Positions 47,291-60,004 of a DNA stretch of 64,000 nucleotides are shown one piece after another (the stretch's first letter is position 1; each line of letters opens with the position of its first letter). The notes below the pieces were generated by a model. The model had not been told where the DNA came from, searched no databases, and saw nothing but the letters and a program-made list of their open reading frames with translations. The position numbers and the translations under genes were made by a program. This DNA is from Musa acuminata AAA Group (Eukaryota > Streptophyta > Magnoliopsida > Zingiberales > Musaceae), in NCBI RefSeq assembly GCF_036884655.1, contig NC_088348.1:25632501-25696500 (forward strand). The letters are read 5' to 3'.

Positions 47291-49860
47291 CGAACATGCA
47301 TCAAATACCTGACGATGTCGGTTCTTCTTTGGCTGCTACACCACCTAACTCCAAGCTATTCTTCTTTGACTTCTACACCACTTAACTCCAAGCTAGTCTT
47401 TCAATATTGTTACTGAGCAGTTGAACTTTTAACTACTATGTTGCCTTAACTCACTAGTGACTCCAAACTTCAATATGAGGTTTGGTTACCATGGATCTCT
47501 TTGAGGAAGGAAAACAAATCTTCATTTTTGAGTGCTAGTTCCTCAAATGTCTTATGTCGGTTCAACCGAACTAATGCACATTAGAGCTTTAACCAGCAGC
47601 ACCACCTCATATAATTTGAAGTTTTGAGGCATTCTTCTCTTTGGTAAAGTTGATCAACACTAGTAAGGATTTAATAATTATTATCTTCTTTTTAATACTC
47701 TTCAAAGAAACTTTTGAAGTGTGCAAAGCTTCCCTATTAGATAAGTAAGAGAAATGAGATACTCTGTTCGATTTTGTCCATCCTCTCAAATGTTAAGAAG
47801 ACCAAGATTATTTAACTTTACCTACCTCCTTGAGTGTTATACTCTACCCATCATGCTGGTTACCAACTTGTGCTTACCTTTTTCTCACACTTTTGGAAGT
47901 ATTGTCATAAAGTTGGTTATTGAAATTTACCTTCTCCTTATCATCAAACTTTCATTGCATTAGAAGTGTTTTCTTGAAAGAGTAAAATTTTGCTTGATAG
48001 ATTTGATTCTCCCTCTAGGGTTGTACCACCTTTTCATTATTTTTATTGCTTGCTAGTCTGAGCAAAGAAGGGAACAACGCTTACTATTGTCTACTTTATG
48101 CCTTGGTCGATCACCACCACATTGGCTTGAAATCCCCAACTTTCAGTTGATTTAATAAGAAATCCTTCGACATAAGCCTTGTGAAGACCTCTAGCCATTC
48201 TCCATCATCTCTACCTCTTTCTTGACTAATGTGCTCTACCTTTATGATCATGATCAACCAGAAGTTTCACCTCTATAATATCGTAGTGCTCTCTCATGAC
48301 CATGACCTTGTTAGTGGCCTCACATCACATCCCTTTCTTGTGATCGGTAGAATTTACCACTATAGTCTCTTGGCATCCAATCGAGTCTATCTTCATTCTA
48401 ATTGATACTTGATTTAGGTAACTAAATCTCTCTAGACTAGTTAAAATTTACTTAGAAGACTCATGTTGATAGCTTTAGTTAGTTAAGTCCATCCATTAAT
48501 TCCCATAGCTTTATCCTATGCATGTATGGAAGATTTACCTTTATGATACCATGACACTCACTCTAAGTTCATAGACATCTCCAAATGAAAATTAGTAGCA
48601 TGCATAGAGAACTCACCTCTGTGGTATCAACACATTCACTAATTCAAACTATAACCCTTTTTGTTGTTATGTTGTTTATTGAAATAGAACTCCCAACAAC
48701 TCTAATCATTATCGTGGATGATTAGGTCCCTCACTAAACTTGTCAGTTTGTTGCTATGTCTCGAACTATTCCATGATGATATGCTACCTTGCATTGTCCT
48801 CCTACTTAATGTTAACATCCCTTTGATCTTTCATAGGAACTCAAAGCATGGACCACAACATTCTTTATGGCCTTTGCCAATATGTTATAGGGTAGTCGTC
48901 ACTTTCAATTATATTCACATCATTGTCTATTGACCTTAGTTTACTTGCACTCGAGCCAATGGATAAAGCTTAACTCTAGAATTTATCGCCCAATATGCCA
49001 TGACCCTTAAAATAATAGACACATGGATCGAGTTGATGAATCTCCGTAAGTATAGCACAAACAAATTAACAAATGATATTAGAATTGATTTATACTTAGG
49101 TGACACAATATTGAAAATCTTCAAGTCATCAATTCTTTTGATCCCATGAGTCATTGTAGTAACTCTTTCGATCACCAATTAACTTTTTACTGATTTGCAC
49201 AATCTTATTATCCATTACAAGCTTTGACTTTGTACCAAGTATTGTTAAGTTGGATTAATAACATTGAGGTTAGCTATTCCTAGGAATGAATGATTTTATT
49301 CCCCATGTCTCCATGCTTATTCTCTCCAAACGATCAGGTGTGTGGACTACCCTCTATGCAATCCTACTAGGTCCCTCATGTGACATGCCAAATGTTTTTT
49401 AACATACTTGTCTTACTATGATATTAATATCCATCGTGCAACAACCTTGTGATATATGTTTGCAAAAGGCTAGCCTCCCCAAAATCTCATGCAATCTAGT
49501 AGGGACTTGTAAGGAAAAGATGGGTTAGTGAAAGCAAAACTTGTGATCACATAAGTAGATATTATGGCACACTTGTACTAAAATACAAAGATGATCTTTA
49601 TAATATCTAAATAGTCGCACAATAAAAGGTCTAACCCAGTCCACCACTCACAAAGTCATTATGCACAAATGCTCATTTGACATTGATCCACCCAAAATAA
49701 ACCATTTTTGGCTATCAGAACGAGCGAATGACAAACAAAGAACGGTATAATACTATCTTGCTACCTGGAAGCCCCATCCATCAAATCCTATGCCACCTGA
49801 GAGGTTCAATAGTGCTGAGATTATTAACGTTTTACACTACTTACTATGGTTGCTGTAGCA
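47291..49860 (-). mobile_element. Decayed relative of the non-coding LTR element, inverted
   Basis: On the minus strand, parts of this AT-shifted stretch match the inside of the element at 55103-59658. About 47310-47470 parallels about 59030-59130 (GAGTTRAGGCARCAT, then a TTCRACT...CTCA phrase). Minus-strand phrases such as GGTATCATAAAGGTAAATCTTCC (about 48530-48552) parallel GGTACCGCAGAGGCAGATCT at 57450. Matches are imperfect and mostly differ by C to T or G to A. No LTRs are recognised. Confidence 0.4.
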
Positions 49861-49869
49861 AGTGAAAAT

Positions 49870-51045
49870 TGTTAGGACTGTATCAGCACTAAGAGGGGAG
49901 GGCGGTTAATTAGTGCTTTCATAAAACTTTGATGGTTTGAAAACTTCATTCGATAAAGCCCATATCGAAAAAAGGTTTAACTTGAAAACGTTTGTAAGAA
50001 TATAATGAGCAAGTAAAGCAGTTTGCAATAAAGGTAAACAACAAAAGAAAAGAGCACACTGGATTTATAGTGGTTTGATCGTTATGACCTATGTCCACTC
50101 CCAATTCCTCTTCAATCGAGGCTACCGGCTTCCACTATCTATTTTCTTTCCAATGGGCGAATATCAACTACCCTTACAACTTTTTTTCCTTTTGATAGGC
50201 TTAGGAGAGAACCTTTATACCCCTTTTTTACAATGTAACCCTCACACATCTCCCTTAGATCTACTTCTAAGCTTGAGGAGGGAACTCAATGTTTTGACAA
50301 AGTTTTCTCGATTTTTTTCTTAAGAATTCTTGCTTCTTTCTTGCTGCCGAAGTAGGGTATTTATATGCCCTAAATGGTTTAAAAAATAGAGCCAAAATTT
50401 TAAAATTTTGGGTCTTTTGGGTACGGGCGGTACCACTGCCTACACTAGGCGGTACCATCTTTTGCCAGTTTGACATTGGGCGGTACCACCGCTTGGCAGC
50501 CTGAAAAAGTGTGCTCTTGACTTTTTCAGCTTATAGGTAGTTCTACCTAATCTTGAGTCACTGAATGAGCCTTTCACTTGGCCTAAAACAATCCCAACTT
50601 AGGCCCAATGGGCTCCTAATTGAATTGGCATGGTTACACCCCAAAACCGACTCAATTAGACTCTAAACTTCAACCAAGACTTAATTACAATCATGAAGCC
50701 TACGTTGTCCGGCATGTCATTGGTACATCTGGTGCTTCGTCTGATCCTTCAGCACATTGTCCTTTCATTCGGCGTATTGCTCAATCAATATGTTGACTTC
50801 CCACAACACCCGACCATCTTGGCGCAATACCCGATTCTTCTAGCCCAGTACTCAAACTCATGGCACGAAGTCTATCCTTCGACATGTCGACCAATCATTT
50901 GACATGTTGCTCTCCGACCCAAATTTAGATTTTGCTTCCATGATTCAAGTTCACGATCAAAGTTTTTCATACGTCACTTATTTTAAACGCATATTAGTTC
51001 ATAACTTCATCAATTGATTTCATCATCAAAATTCAACATTCAACA
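49870..51045 (-). mobile_element. Complete LTR of pol-less SIRE-like copy B (3' LTR)
   Basis: 1176 bp, from TGTTAGGACT to ATTCAACA on the plus strand. It is the best single reference for this LTR family in the window. It carries GGCGGTACCACTGCC-type modules at about 50427-50500. Left flank AAAAT and the flank right of 60004, TAAAT, probably represent a 5-bp target duplication with one change. Confidence 0.82.
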
Positions 51046-51384
51046 ATTTCCCTCTTTTGATGATGACAACCAATTGATGACGGAGTTTAAACTAAACTCC
51101 CCCTATCAACATGTCATATTGAAATGAAGCATCATTCAAATTAATGATAACCTTCAAATCTAAGTTGAAACGATTTTAATCATGAATCACATCATATGTA
51201 ATACATCATCATAATAAAATCGTGAGTATTGCATACATAATCATAATTTCAAAACATCAAAGTACACTATGCATGATTCAAATTTCAAATCATTATAACT
51301 TCTCCTCTTTGTCATCAACAAAAAGGAGAAAAGTGCAACTATCAAATTTCTGAAACATGCAAAATTTACATCACTTTAGAACAT

Positions 51385-51600
51385 ACAAGTTAGCAAGTTT
51401 TAGAGATGTACAAGTTTAACAATATTTACTTCTCTTGAGATGCACAAGCAAGCAATTCTTGCTTCTCTTTTGAGATATGCAAGCTGGCAATTCTTTGCTT
51501 TTCTTTAGGATGTACAAGCTAGCAAGTTTTTCTTCTTGAAATGTGTAAGCTAGCAAGTTTTCTTCTCTTTGAAATGTGCAAGTGAGTAATACTTTCTTCC
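51385..51600 (-). repeat. GCAAGCTAGCAA-type tandem repeats, copy B
   Basis: Imperfect units (CAAGCWAGCAA plus CTTCTCTTTGAAATGTG) as in copy A at 5450-5800. Confidence 0.6.
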
Positions 51601-52549
51601 CCTTTATTCTTGTAAAAAAGAAGGGAAGAATACAATGTTGTAATTCTTTTCCCTTTATATCAATTTTCAAATCATGACAAAAATAAATAATAAAGATAAA
51701 TTTACATCAATATTTCAATCATAAGAAATGAAAGATCAAGTCATGAATACCAAAAGACCATATGTCATTTTTGACAAATCTCTTCTTTTGTAAATAGAAA
51801 GAATGATAGGAAACGATCTTGATTCATAAAAAAAACTCAAGTTATAATTCTAAAAAATCAAGAGAAACCATGAGTCATATGGATAATTCTCCTCTTTAGT
51901 AAATAGAAAAAAGAAAGACAAGAGAACAAAGAAGAGATCTTGATTCATATAAAATAAATCTCAAGTTATAAATATCAAGATCATAGTTTGTTTGTATAAG
52001 TCTCCTTTTTAGTAAATGTTAAAAAAAAGAAATCATAGAAGATAAAAAAAAAATCTTGATTCCCATAAAAGATATCTCAAGTTAAGAAATCAAGAGATGG
52101 TTCATGATTCGGTTGGAAAAATCTCATTAAAATTTAAATCATCAAAATCATTTTCTTAGTTCAAGAGATTCATAAAATAGATTCATCACTAAGAATCACT
52201 TGTTGAAAAATCGAAAAGTTTTAAAGATATTTTCAAGAAAAATGCATTCTCTCCTTTTTGTTTCAATTTAAACAATTGATTTCATACAAACATGCCTAAG
52301 TTTTTTTTTTTAATGCCAAAACCATGCATCATTGCTTAAAACCGAAAAAATAAATCATGACAATCATCAAGATAAACATTTAGGCATTCATAAAATTATT
52401 CTTATTTGGTATGCGAGCATTAGATTTAAATTTAATTTTATATCTCTTATTGCACAAATGCTTAATGAGTTATGTCTACTAACAAAACAGGTTTAATAAT
52501 AATTCTAATTATAATGATATTTTCATTATTATTTCAACTAGTGAGCTTT

Positions 52550-54115
52550 GAAAAGTGTGTTGGATCTCTAATCATAAGCTTTGTGCATCCACTATTAAAA
52601 TATCATTTTTGCTCATAGCTTTCGATTGTAGATATTTCTACAAGAAATGTGGGTTTGTTTTAGGTACTTATTTAGCTTTGGGTCCCTTATGGTTAGATCT
52701 ATCTATCTTGATTTTTAGCATAAGGTCATTTATGATTCTTTTAGGAACTCAAAGTAATTTATGTGGATTATATTTTTTGAATGGACATTTATATGCAAAA
52801 TGACCATGTCTATCACAAAAATTACACTTAACCTTAGGGGTAATATGCAATTAGGGGTAATATGCAATGTGGGTCCTTTAACAAATGTGGTTAGCTTTTA
52901 TTGAGAGTTACTACTCACAAAATCGATTCCTTCTTTTCTATGAACATGTTTAAAGATTTGCTACCAATTTTAAAATTTTCTAATGTTTGTTTTAGTAACG
53001 AAATTTTTTTTTTGTATGAATCTAATTTTTCACATTTAGTGCAAAAGGTTAATACGTAATTATCATGCTCATTTTTTAATTTTTTAAATTCACTAGAAAA
53101 ATAAGCATGATCTCTTTTTAATAAATTTATAATTTTTACTAACTAATTTAAATTCATCAAATAAATCATTGAAAGCATCAAATGATTCATTGTAAGGTAA
53201 AGGAGTTTCGGTTGAGTCATTTACCTCGAAAGCCATTAAGGCATAGTTCGTCACTTTATCTTTGTTGGTTTGCTCCTCGTCATTAGATGTACTTGATTCG
53301 TCCCATGTCACCTTGAATGCTTTCTTTTTCTTTGACAACTTCTTCTTTAGTTTTGTACACTCATCTTTGGAGTGCTCCGACTTCTTAAGTTCATAGCAAG
53401 TGATTGTCCTTTTTTAGTTTATTTTTAGATTCTTATTTTTATGAATTTTTTTAAATTTTTTCGTCAAAAGTTCTATGCCATCATCACTTAAGCTTTTGCT
53501 CGAGTAGTCTTCTTTTGTTCGAAATGTCAAATCCTTCTTGCTCTTTGGAAGGTTGTTCTCGTGTTTGTCATGTGTAATATATGTCATTTCATAGGTCATT
53601 AAAGACTCGATAAGTTTTTGTTTAAGTCCTTTGATTCTTGTATTGATGTTACTTTTGAATCCCAACTTTTTGGAATAGATCTTAGAATCTTGTTTACAAG
53701 TTCAAGATTAGAAAACATTTGGCAAGAGCCTTCAAACTATTGACGACATCCGTAAAACAGGTGTACATGTCAATAATAGTTTCTCTTGGCTTTATTCGAA
53801 ATAATTCAAAATCATGCATCAAAAGATTTATCTTAGATTCTTTTACTCTATTCGTGCCTTCATGAGTTACTTCTAGTGTGTGCCAAATCTCATTTGCAGT
53901 TTCACATAAAGAAATAGGATTGAACTCATTTTTGTTCAAAGCACAAAATAGAGCATTTATAGCTCTAGCATTCAAAGAAAATGTCTTCTTCTCCAAATCA
54001 TTATATTCATTCATTGGTTTGAAAGACTTTTGAAAATCGCTTTCATCAATATTTCATAAATCAAAATCCATAGAAAGCAAGAAAACTCTCATTCGGGTTT
54101 TTCAATACGTGTAGT
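52550..54115 (-). pseudogene. SIRE-type gag remnant, copy B
   Basis: Minus-strand gag equivalent to the frame at 18701-20287. Blocks: IWHTLEVTHEGTNRVKESK (about 53850-53905), LMTYEMTYITHDKHENN (about 53555-53605), KAFKVTWDESSTSNDEE (about 53275-53325) and, near 52680-52840, remnants of the second knuckle and of the WVPK tail. The stops and frame changes make it non-functional. The gag frame is more complete than in copy A. Confidence 0.78.
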
Positions 54116-54213
54116 CCGTCCCCTTGAATATAGGAGGACGAATAATAGAGTGACCCTCTAGATTATTGATAAAAGTCATTCTCTTGGGTGTTAAACCAAT
54201 TGAGAAAAACTTA

Positions 54214-54226
54214 GCTTTAATATCAA
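54214..54226 (-). other. Decayed primer binding site, copy B
   Basis: Minus strand TTGATATTAAAGC, three changes from TTGGTATCAGAGC, next to the LTR start. Confidence 0.65.
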
Positions 54227-54227
54227 C

Positions 54228-55102
54228 TGTTAGGACCATATCGACACTAAGAGGGGGGGTGAATTAGTACTTTCATAAAATTTCGACGATTTGAAAACTT
54301 TATTTGAGAAAGCCCGTATCGAAAAGATGTTTAACTTGAAAACGTTTGTAAGAATATAATGAGCAAGTAAAGTAGTTTGCAATAAAGGTAAAAAGTAAAA
54401 GATAAGAATACACGGGATTTATAGTGGTTCGATCGTCGTGACATACGTCTACTCTCGATTCCTCTTCACTCGAGGCCATCGGCTTCCACTACCGATCTTC
54501 TTTCCAATGGGCGAAGATGAACTACCCTTACAACTCTTTCTCCTTTTGACAAGCTCAGGAGAGAACCTTTACACCCCCTTTTTACAAGGTAACCCTCATA
54601 CACCTCCCTTAGATCTACTTCTAAGCTCAAGGAGGAGGGAACTCAATATTTTGGCAGAGTTTTCTCAGTTTTTTTCTTAAGAATTCTTGTTCCTTGCTGC
54701 CCAAGTAGGGTATTTATAGGCCCCAAATAGTTTCAAAAATGAGGCCAAAAATTTAAATTTTCGGGTCTCTCGGATACGGGCGGTACCACTGCCTGCCAAT
54801 TTGACATTGGACGATATCACCGCCCAGTTTGGCGATACCACCGCCTGCCACACTAACACTAGGTGGTACCACTGCCCAATCTGGTGGTGCCACCGCCTGA
54901 CAGCTTGGAAAAGTGTGCTCTTTCCTTTTCTAGCTCATAGGTGGTTCTGCCTAATCTTGGGTCACTGAATGAGTCTTCCACTTGGTCCAAAATAGTCCCA
55001 ACTTAAGCCTAATGGGTCCCCAATTGAGTTGGCATGGTTATACCCAAAACCGACTCAATTAGACTCTAAATTTCGACCAAGACTTAATTTCATGAAGCCT
55101 AC
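54228..55102 (-). mobile_element. 5' LTR of copy B, first part
   Basis: Aligns with 49870-50703. It carries four or more GGTACCACTGCC-like modules (about 54770-54900). It is cut at 55102 by the nested element. Confidence 0.8.
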
Positions 55103-55549
55103 TATCACGGACAAAGTTCTAAATGGGATGTTTGATGTAATGCTTATGTATGTCCGTGTCTTTTGGTTTATTCATGCTTTGCACAACATGTAGAGGGATG
55201 GTCGAAAGCTTAAAAGTCTCATTTTAGTTGGGTTTGGTAGCCTTCTTATGCTTGTAAATAAAGGTTGTGTCATGTGGACATATGTGAGAGATATTCGGTC
55301 TGTAGTGGACCATTTTAACCCTTTGTTGTGCAACCGTTCAGAGCTTGTAAAGTTTGTTTATAATTTGCATTGTCTATGAAGTGTTTCCTAAAATGTTTGC
55401 TTGTGGATCCCGAGTGAGGCGCTTTCTCTAGCCCGTTTTCTCTTTTGTAGGTCCTAAGGGACCATGGGAGGTTTCGGGGAGGCTGACCTTTGTGGACAGA
55501 CACACAAGGGTACCGCACGACTTAGGCAAAACTAGCTAAGTCCATAACA
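55103..55549 (+). repeat. 5' LTR of the non-coding element
   Basis: 447 bp, gap-free partner of 59212-59658. The start TATCAC is one change away from TGTCAC of the other copy. Confidence 0.9.
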
Positions 55550-55551
55550 TA

Positions 55552-55563
55552 TGGTATCAGAGT
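55552..55563 (+). other. Primer binding site of the non-coding element
   Basis: TGGTATCAGAGT, initiator tRNA-Met complement with the last base changed. Confidence 0.82.
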
Positions 55564-58500
55564 AGGACAAGCACTCAGAGAAACACTTGGCATGTAAATG
55601 CGGGGGGACCTAGCGGGGCTGTGTTGAGGGCAGTCAGCACACGCGCAATCGTTTGGGGGAAAATGGGCATGGAGATGTAGGGAAAAGGAGTCGCTCGGAG
55701 GAGAAGACATCTGAGATTGGCATTCAGAGGAATGGCCAACCCTTCACGTAAGAGGCACCACGAGAACAAGCAAGCTTAGAAGAATGCAGAGCGCACAAAG
55801 GTTGGGATGACTGAGTTCGAGTTATGGCTCGTCGTTGACAACTAACTTGATGATGCTCAAGGCAAGCAAGACGCTTGGTAAAGGATGAGACCATGTAAGG
55901 TGGAATGAGTTGCTCAGCGACCGAAAGAGTTATACTCGAAGAATTCGGTACTCATACATGGGCTTGTATGTGGACGATGGAATGTTCGCGGCCATCCCAA
56001 GGCGACCGAAACTCGGCGCCATGGAGCATTGAAACTTGCTCTTCGGCATGTGAAGGATATGTCCGTAGGAGGCTGAAGTGTGTAGTGAGTTCAACATGTT
56101 GTTAGGCCTTGAGTGGTGTAGTAGGGGTTGTATTAATGTAGAGGCAATCTAGCAAGTGCGTTTGCAGGAGGCAAAACAATGCACATTTTGTTCAGCAAAT
56201 CGGAGTAGTCCAAAGGGGATGATGGTCTCCGAAACTTTCAAAGAGAACGAAGCATAGAGAGATGTTGCTCTAACGGGACATTTATCCAGGAGGGATAGAT
56301 CCCGGTTCTCTAAAGGGAGAATCATGTACAACATATCTCACATATTGAGGAGGAGTACCTCAAAACACAACAATCCCACGAAGCTCAATGGACCGAGCGA
56401 GCAACGAGGAGTCGTCGCATGATCTCGCTTGAGAGACTGCATTGGTGGATGTATTGCGAGATCAAGTGGGGGAGCGACCCAAAGCAACACAAATGAAGGC
56501 ACACTTGGAGTCGATGTGGAGATCATACTCAAGGGAGGGCCGACCCGTGGAATGGTGGGCGTGAGGGCCACCATCAACTCAATGCAAAACGAGGAGCAGA
56601 GCAACTTGGATGTAACTTAGCGAAGTACCCAAGCCGCATGAAGTGAGCCGGCATAGAAGATGGAACATGGAGCGGAGGCATAGAGCTGTCCTTGGACAAA
56701 GGTCAAGGACATGAACTCTTGCAGAGGCAAGAGCAGGATCATGTTGTTCCATGGGTCATTCATTCTGACAGAGCGGACTCATCTTGCATGGTGCCAAAGA
56801 CGAAGGGAGCTTCTGGGCACATGCACCTTATCTCGATGAAGCATTTGATGGAGAACTAAGACGACTCAACTTGCAGAGGTGAAGTTGGGTTCAGAAGGCC
56901 TTGGCACGGGGCAAGAGGACGTAGAGGCGGGTACTCTTGAAGAATATGACATAGTGTCACCATTCGAGTTATCATGAAGGAAGCGGTGCACAACGGAGAT
57001 TATGCTGGTAGGCGTAGAGGCCCAAGATCCAAACAATGGTGCACCATTTTCGGCGAAGTCGGTGGGCTTCGAGAGCTACTAGGCTATGGACTGTCCTAGA
57101 GCGGTGCTTCATCTAGGTGTGACCCAAGAGCGAGTGGATGAAGATCGATTGCTAAAGGAGCGAACAAAATCGAAAGTGGAAGAGACCTTACGATGTATTG
57201 GCAGAGGCTACACATGGAAGGATTACAATTCGAGTTCATCCCACAAGGATCATAATATAATAGAGATGTCACCAGAAGGTGATATGGTGCAACGGATCGT
57301 GGTGGAACAGTTCGTAGCAATGCGATACACACGACATAGTCCCGTAAGGGACTGTATCATACAAAGGTATGATCGGGGGCTACTGGAAGCTCCACTTCGG
57401 TGAACAACACGACGACAAGAAGGTCTATGGATTCAAGGAGTGAAGGCCATGGTACCGCAGAGGCAGATCTTCCGTGTGTGCATCGAATTTTGCATCGGAT
57501 GAAAGCCTTGGTCATCAGCATATGGGGGCTGTGTTCCACCAAGGGAAAAGTTCGAATGCAAGTACTAGTGAGTCCCATGGGAGGGGCTTAATCATGTAGA
57601 GGTATAATCGAAGCAGATGGAGAGTTGGACTGCTCTAGAGCCTATATTCACTTAAAGGAGCCCGGCAAGTCAAAGGACAAGGTCGAGTAAGCGAACGTTG
57701 CTACCAAGGAAGCTAAGGAGAATAGAATCGGTGCAAACCCTACAACATGATAGTAGAGGCCATGCATGGGAGTTGCAGTCTGTCTTTCCATCGACCAAAG
57801 GGAGCTGCTTGGAGAACACAGAGGTGTTGAAGCAGGGGGTCGAAAGGGGTGAGGAAGCGACGACGAGTCTAGAGGGACCTAGCTACCCAAAATCAAGCAT
57901 CAGTTAGAATGGAGGTAGACTCGGAGGAGTGTCATAGAGACATATATCTACTGATCGTGAAGAAAAAGGATGCAGATATGAGGCAACGGATAGTAGGGCC
58001 ATGGGCATGGCAGCGCCATGGTACCGCAGAAGCGGGACTTCCGTGAAAGTCATTGATCCCTTGCTCTCATGGAGGGAGAGCGCTTGGTCGTGAAAGGGGC
58101 TGAGGAGGTGGAGCATGCAGAGGCAAACTCCAAGTACCAAGACAAGGCTGAAGGGTAGATGCCAAGGAACTTCGTAAGACCGGTGTCAACGAGCTTCTCA
58201 TCAAGATAGCCGAAAGTGAAGGGTTTTGGGTCATGCAAGAGTGCACGACCAAGGAACAAAGCAGACAGTACGCAGTGCTATACCTTTGCTACTCAGTGGA
58301 GTAGGCGACCGGGTTGATAAAGAAGACGGTACAATCCCAGAGGCAACCAAAACTATTAGAGACTTACTCCAAGTTGGGGTGAAAACTTCTTGCATTCCAG
58401 AAGTTCGATGGCATTGAGAAGGTGAATCACAATAGCTAACTCAACGCAAGAAGTGCAAACACTTCGAGTGCTTCAGAAGTGTGAGCAAAGAGCAAGCGAA

Positions 58501-59200
58501 GGCTAGTAACCAGCTCAATGTATGGAGTACAACCCTTGAAGAGGCGGACGAAGTCAAGTAACCATTGTCTTCTCAACTCTTAAGAGAATAGGCAAAACCG
58601 AGTACCCTAATTCTCTTATCTATCCAGCAGAGGAGCTCTGCACAGGTTCAAAGACCCTTCGAAGATATTAGAAGACAATAGTTATCAAATCCTCACCAAT
58701 GGTGATCAATGCTACTGAGATTAAATTATCTGCTTCATTTCCCAACAGAATGTCAATCGAAAGCGGAAGTGATATGAATCTACTTGGAAGTGACAACTAA
58801 GTGAAAGAAGAATCGATGAGCAAATTTTGTAGAGGAATGACCCAAAACTTTATAAGTTTACGAGGCGATGCTCGTTAAAGCTCCAACAAGCATCCACCCA
58901 GTTCAAGCAACATGAGGCTTTTGAGAGACTGGCGCATAGTAAGGATGGTCTTTTCCTTCATCTGGATGATCCGCAGGAACCAACAGGGATCAACACAACT
59001 CAGCCTCCCCATACTAGAGTCAGAGTCATTGGCGAGTTGAAGCAGCATGGCGGATCAAAGGTTCGACTACTCAAAAACAACAGCGGAGAGCAGTTGGGAG
59101 CCAAGAGGTGCTTTGTAGCTGGAGCAGAAGATTGAAGACTCAGCAAAGGCGAGGAGTTACAGTGTCGGCAAAGGCTTCGACGAGGATATCGAAGGAATAA
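55564..59200 (+). mobile_element. Gene-free inside of the non-coding element
   Basis: About 3.6 kb of purine-rich sequence with no recognisable protein. GCAGAGG recurs roughly every few hundred bases (for example 56715, 56873, 57199, 57459, 58117). A 31-base phrase beginning GCCATGGTACCGCAGA occurs near 57446 and 58015. These are internal subrepeats and not exons. Confidence 0.65.
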
Positions 59201-59211
59201 GTGGGGGAGAA

Positions 59212-59658
59212 TGTCACATACAAAGTTCTAAACAGGATGTTTGATGTAATACTTATGTATGTCTGTGTCTTTTGGTTTATTCATGCTTTGCACAGCATGT
59301 AGAGGGACGATCGAATGCTTAAAAGTCTCAGTTTAGTTAGGTTTTGTGGCCTTCTTAGGCTTGTAAATAAAGGTTGTATCATGTGGACACTTGTGAGATA
59401 TATTCGGTCTGTAGTAGATCATTTTGACCCTTTGTTGTGCAACCGTTCAGAGCTTGTAAAGTCTGTTTGTAATTTGCATTGTCTATGAAGTGTTTCCTAG
59501 AATGTTTGCTTGTGGATCCCGAGTGAGGCGCTTTCTCTAATCCGTTTTCTCTTTTGTAGGTCCTAAAAGACCATAGGAGGTTTCGGGGAGGCTGATTTTT
59601 GCGGACGAACACGCAATGGTGCCACACGACTTAAGCAAAACCAACTAAGTCTGTAACA
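59212..59658 (+). repeat. 3' LTR of the non-coding element
   Basis: 447 bp, follows the purine tract GTGGGGGAGAA. Confidence 0.9.
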
Positions 59659-60004
59659 CTACGTTGTCTGACATGTCATTGGTACACTCGATATTTTGTT
59701 CGATCTTTCGACACATCGTCTTCTCATTCGGCGTATTGCTTAATCGACCTGTTGACTTCCCACAACACTCAATCATCTTGGTGCAATGCTCGATTCTTCT
59801 GGCCCGATGCTCGAACTCATGGCATGAAGTCTATCCTCTGATACGTCAACCAATCATCCGACATGATGCTCTCCGGCCCAATGTTAAATTCTGCTTCCAT
59901 AATTCAAATCTATGATCAAAATTTTTTTTACGTCACTTATCTTAAACGTATATTAGTTGATAACTTCATCGATTGATTTAATCATCAAAATCCGATATTC
60001 AACA
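59659..60004 (-). mobile_element. 5' LTR of copy B, second part
   Basis: Aligns with about 50700-51045 and ends ATTCAACA at 60004. Confidence 0.8.

Larger units (their letters stand above)
55103..59658 (+). mobile_element. Non-coding LTR element (LARD-like), nested
   Basis: 4556 bp with two LTRs of exactly 447 bp (55103-55549 and 59212-59658) ending GTAACA or ATAACA and starting TGTCAC (TATCAC in the left copy). The target duplication is CTAC (55099-55102 and 59659-59662). A TGGTATCAGAG primer site (55552-55562) and a GTGGGGGAGAA purine tract (59201-59211) define the plus strand. The 3.66-kb inside has only short scattered frames and no gag or pol motif, as in large retrotransposon derivatives that depend on helpers. 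By hand about 45 LTR differences (about 10 %): an old insertion. Confidence 0.88.
49870..60004 (-). mobile_element. Pol-less SIRE-like element, copy B (with nested insertion)
   Basis: A minus-strand LTR element: 3' LTR 49870-51045, purine tract 51046-51058, spacer, gag remnant (52550-54115), primer site (54214-54226), 5' LTR 54228-55102 and 59659-60004 split by the nested 55103-59658 element. Without the insert it is about 5.6 kb. No pol domain is visible. Its plan matches copy A. Confidence 0.8.

Noticed and set aside
57086..57403. 105-codon frame within the non-coding element
   Set aside because: Composition follows the surrounding purine-rich sequence, and no domain or conserved block is recognisable.
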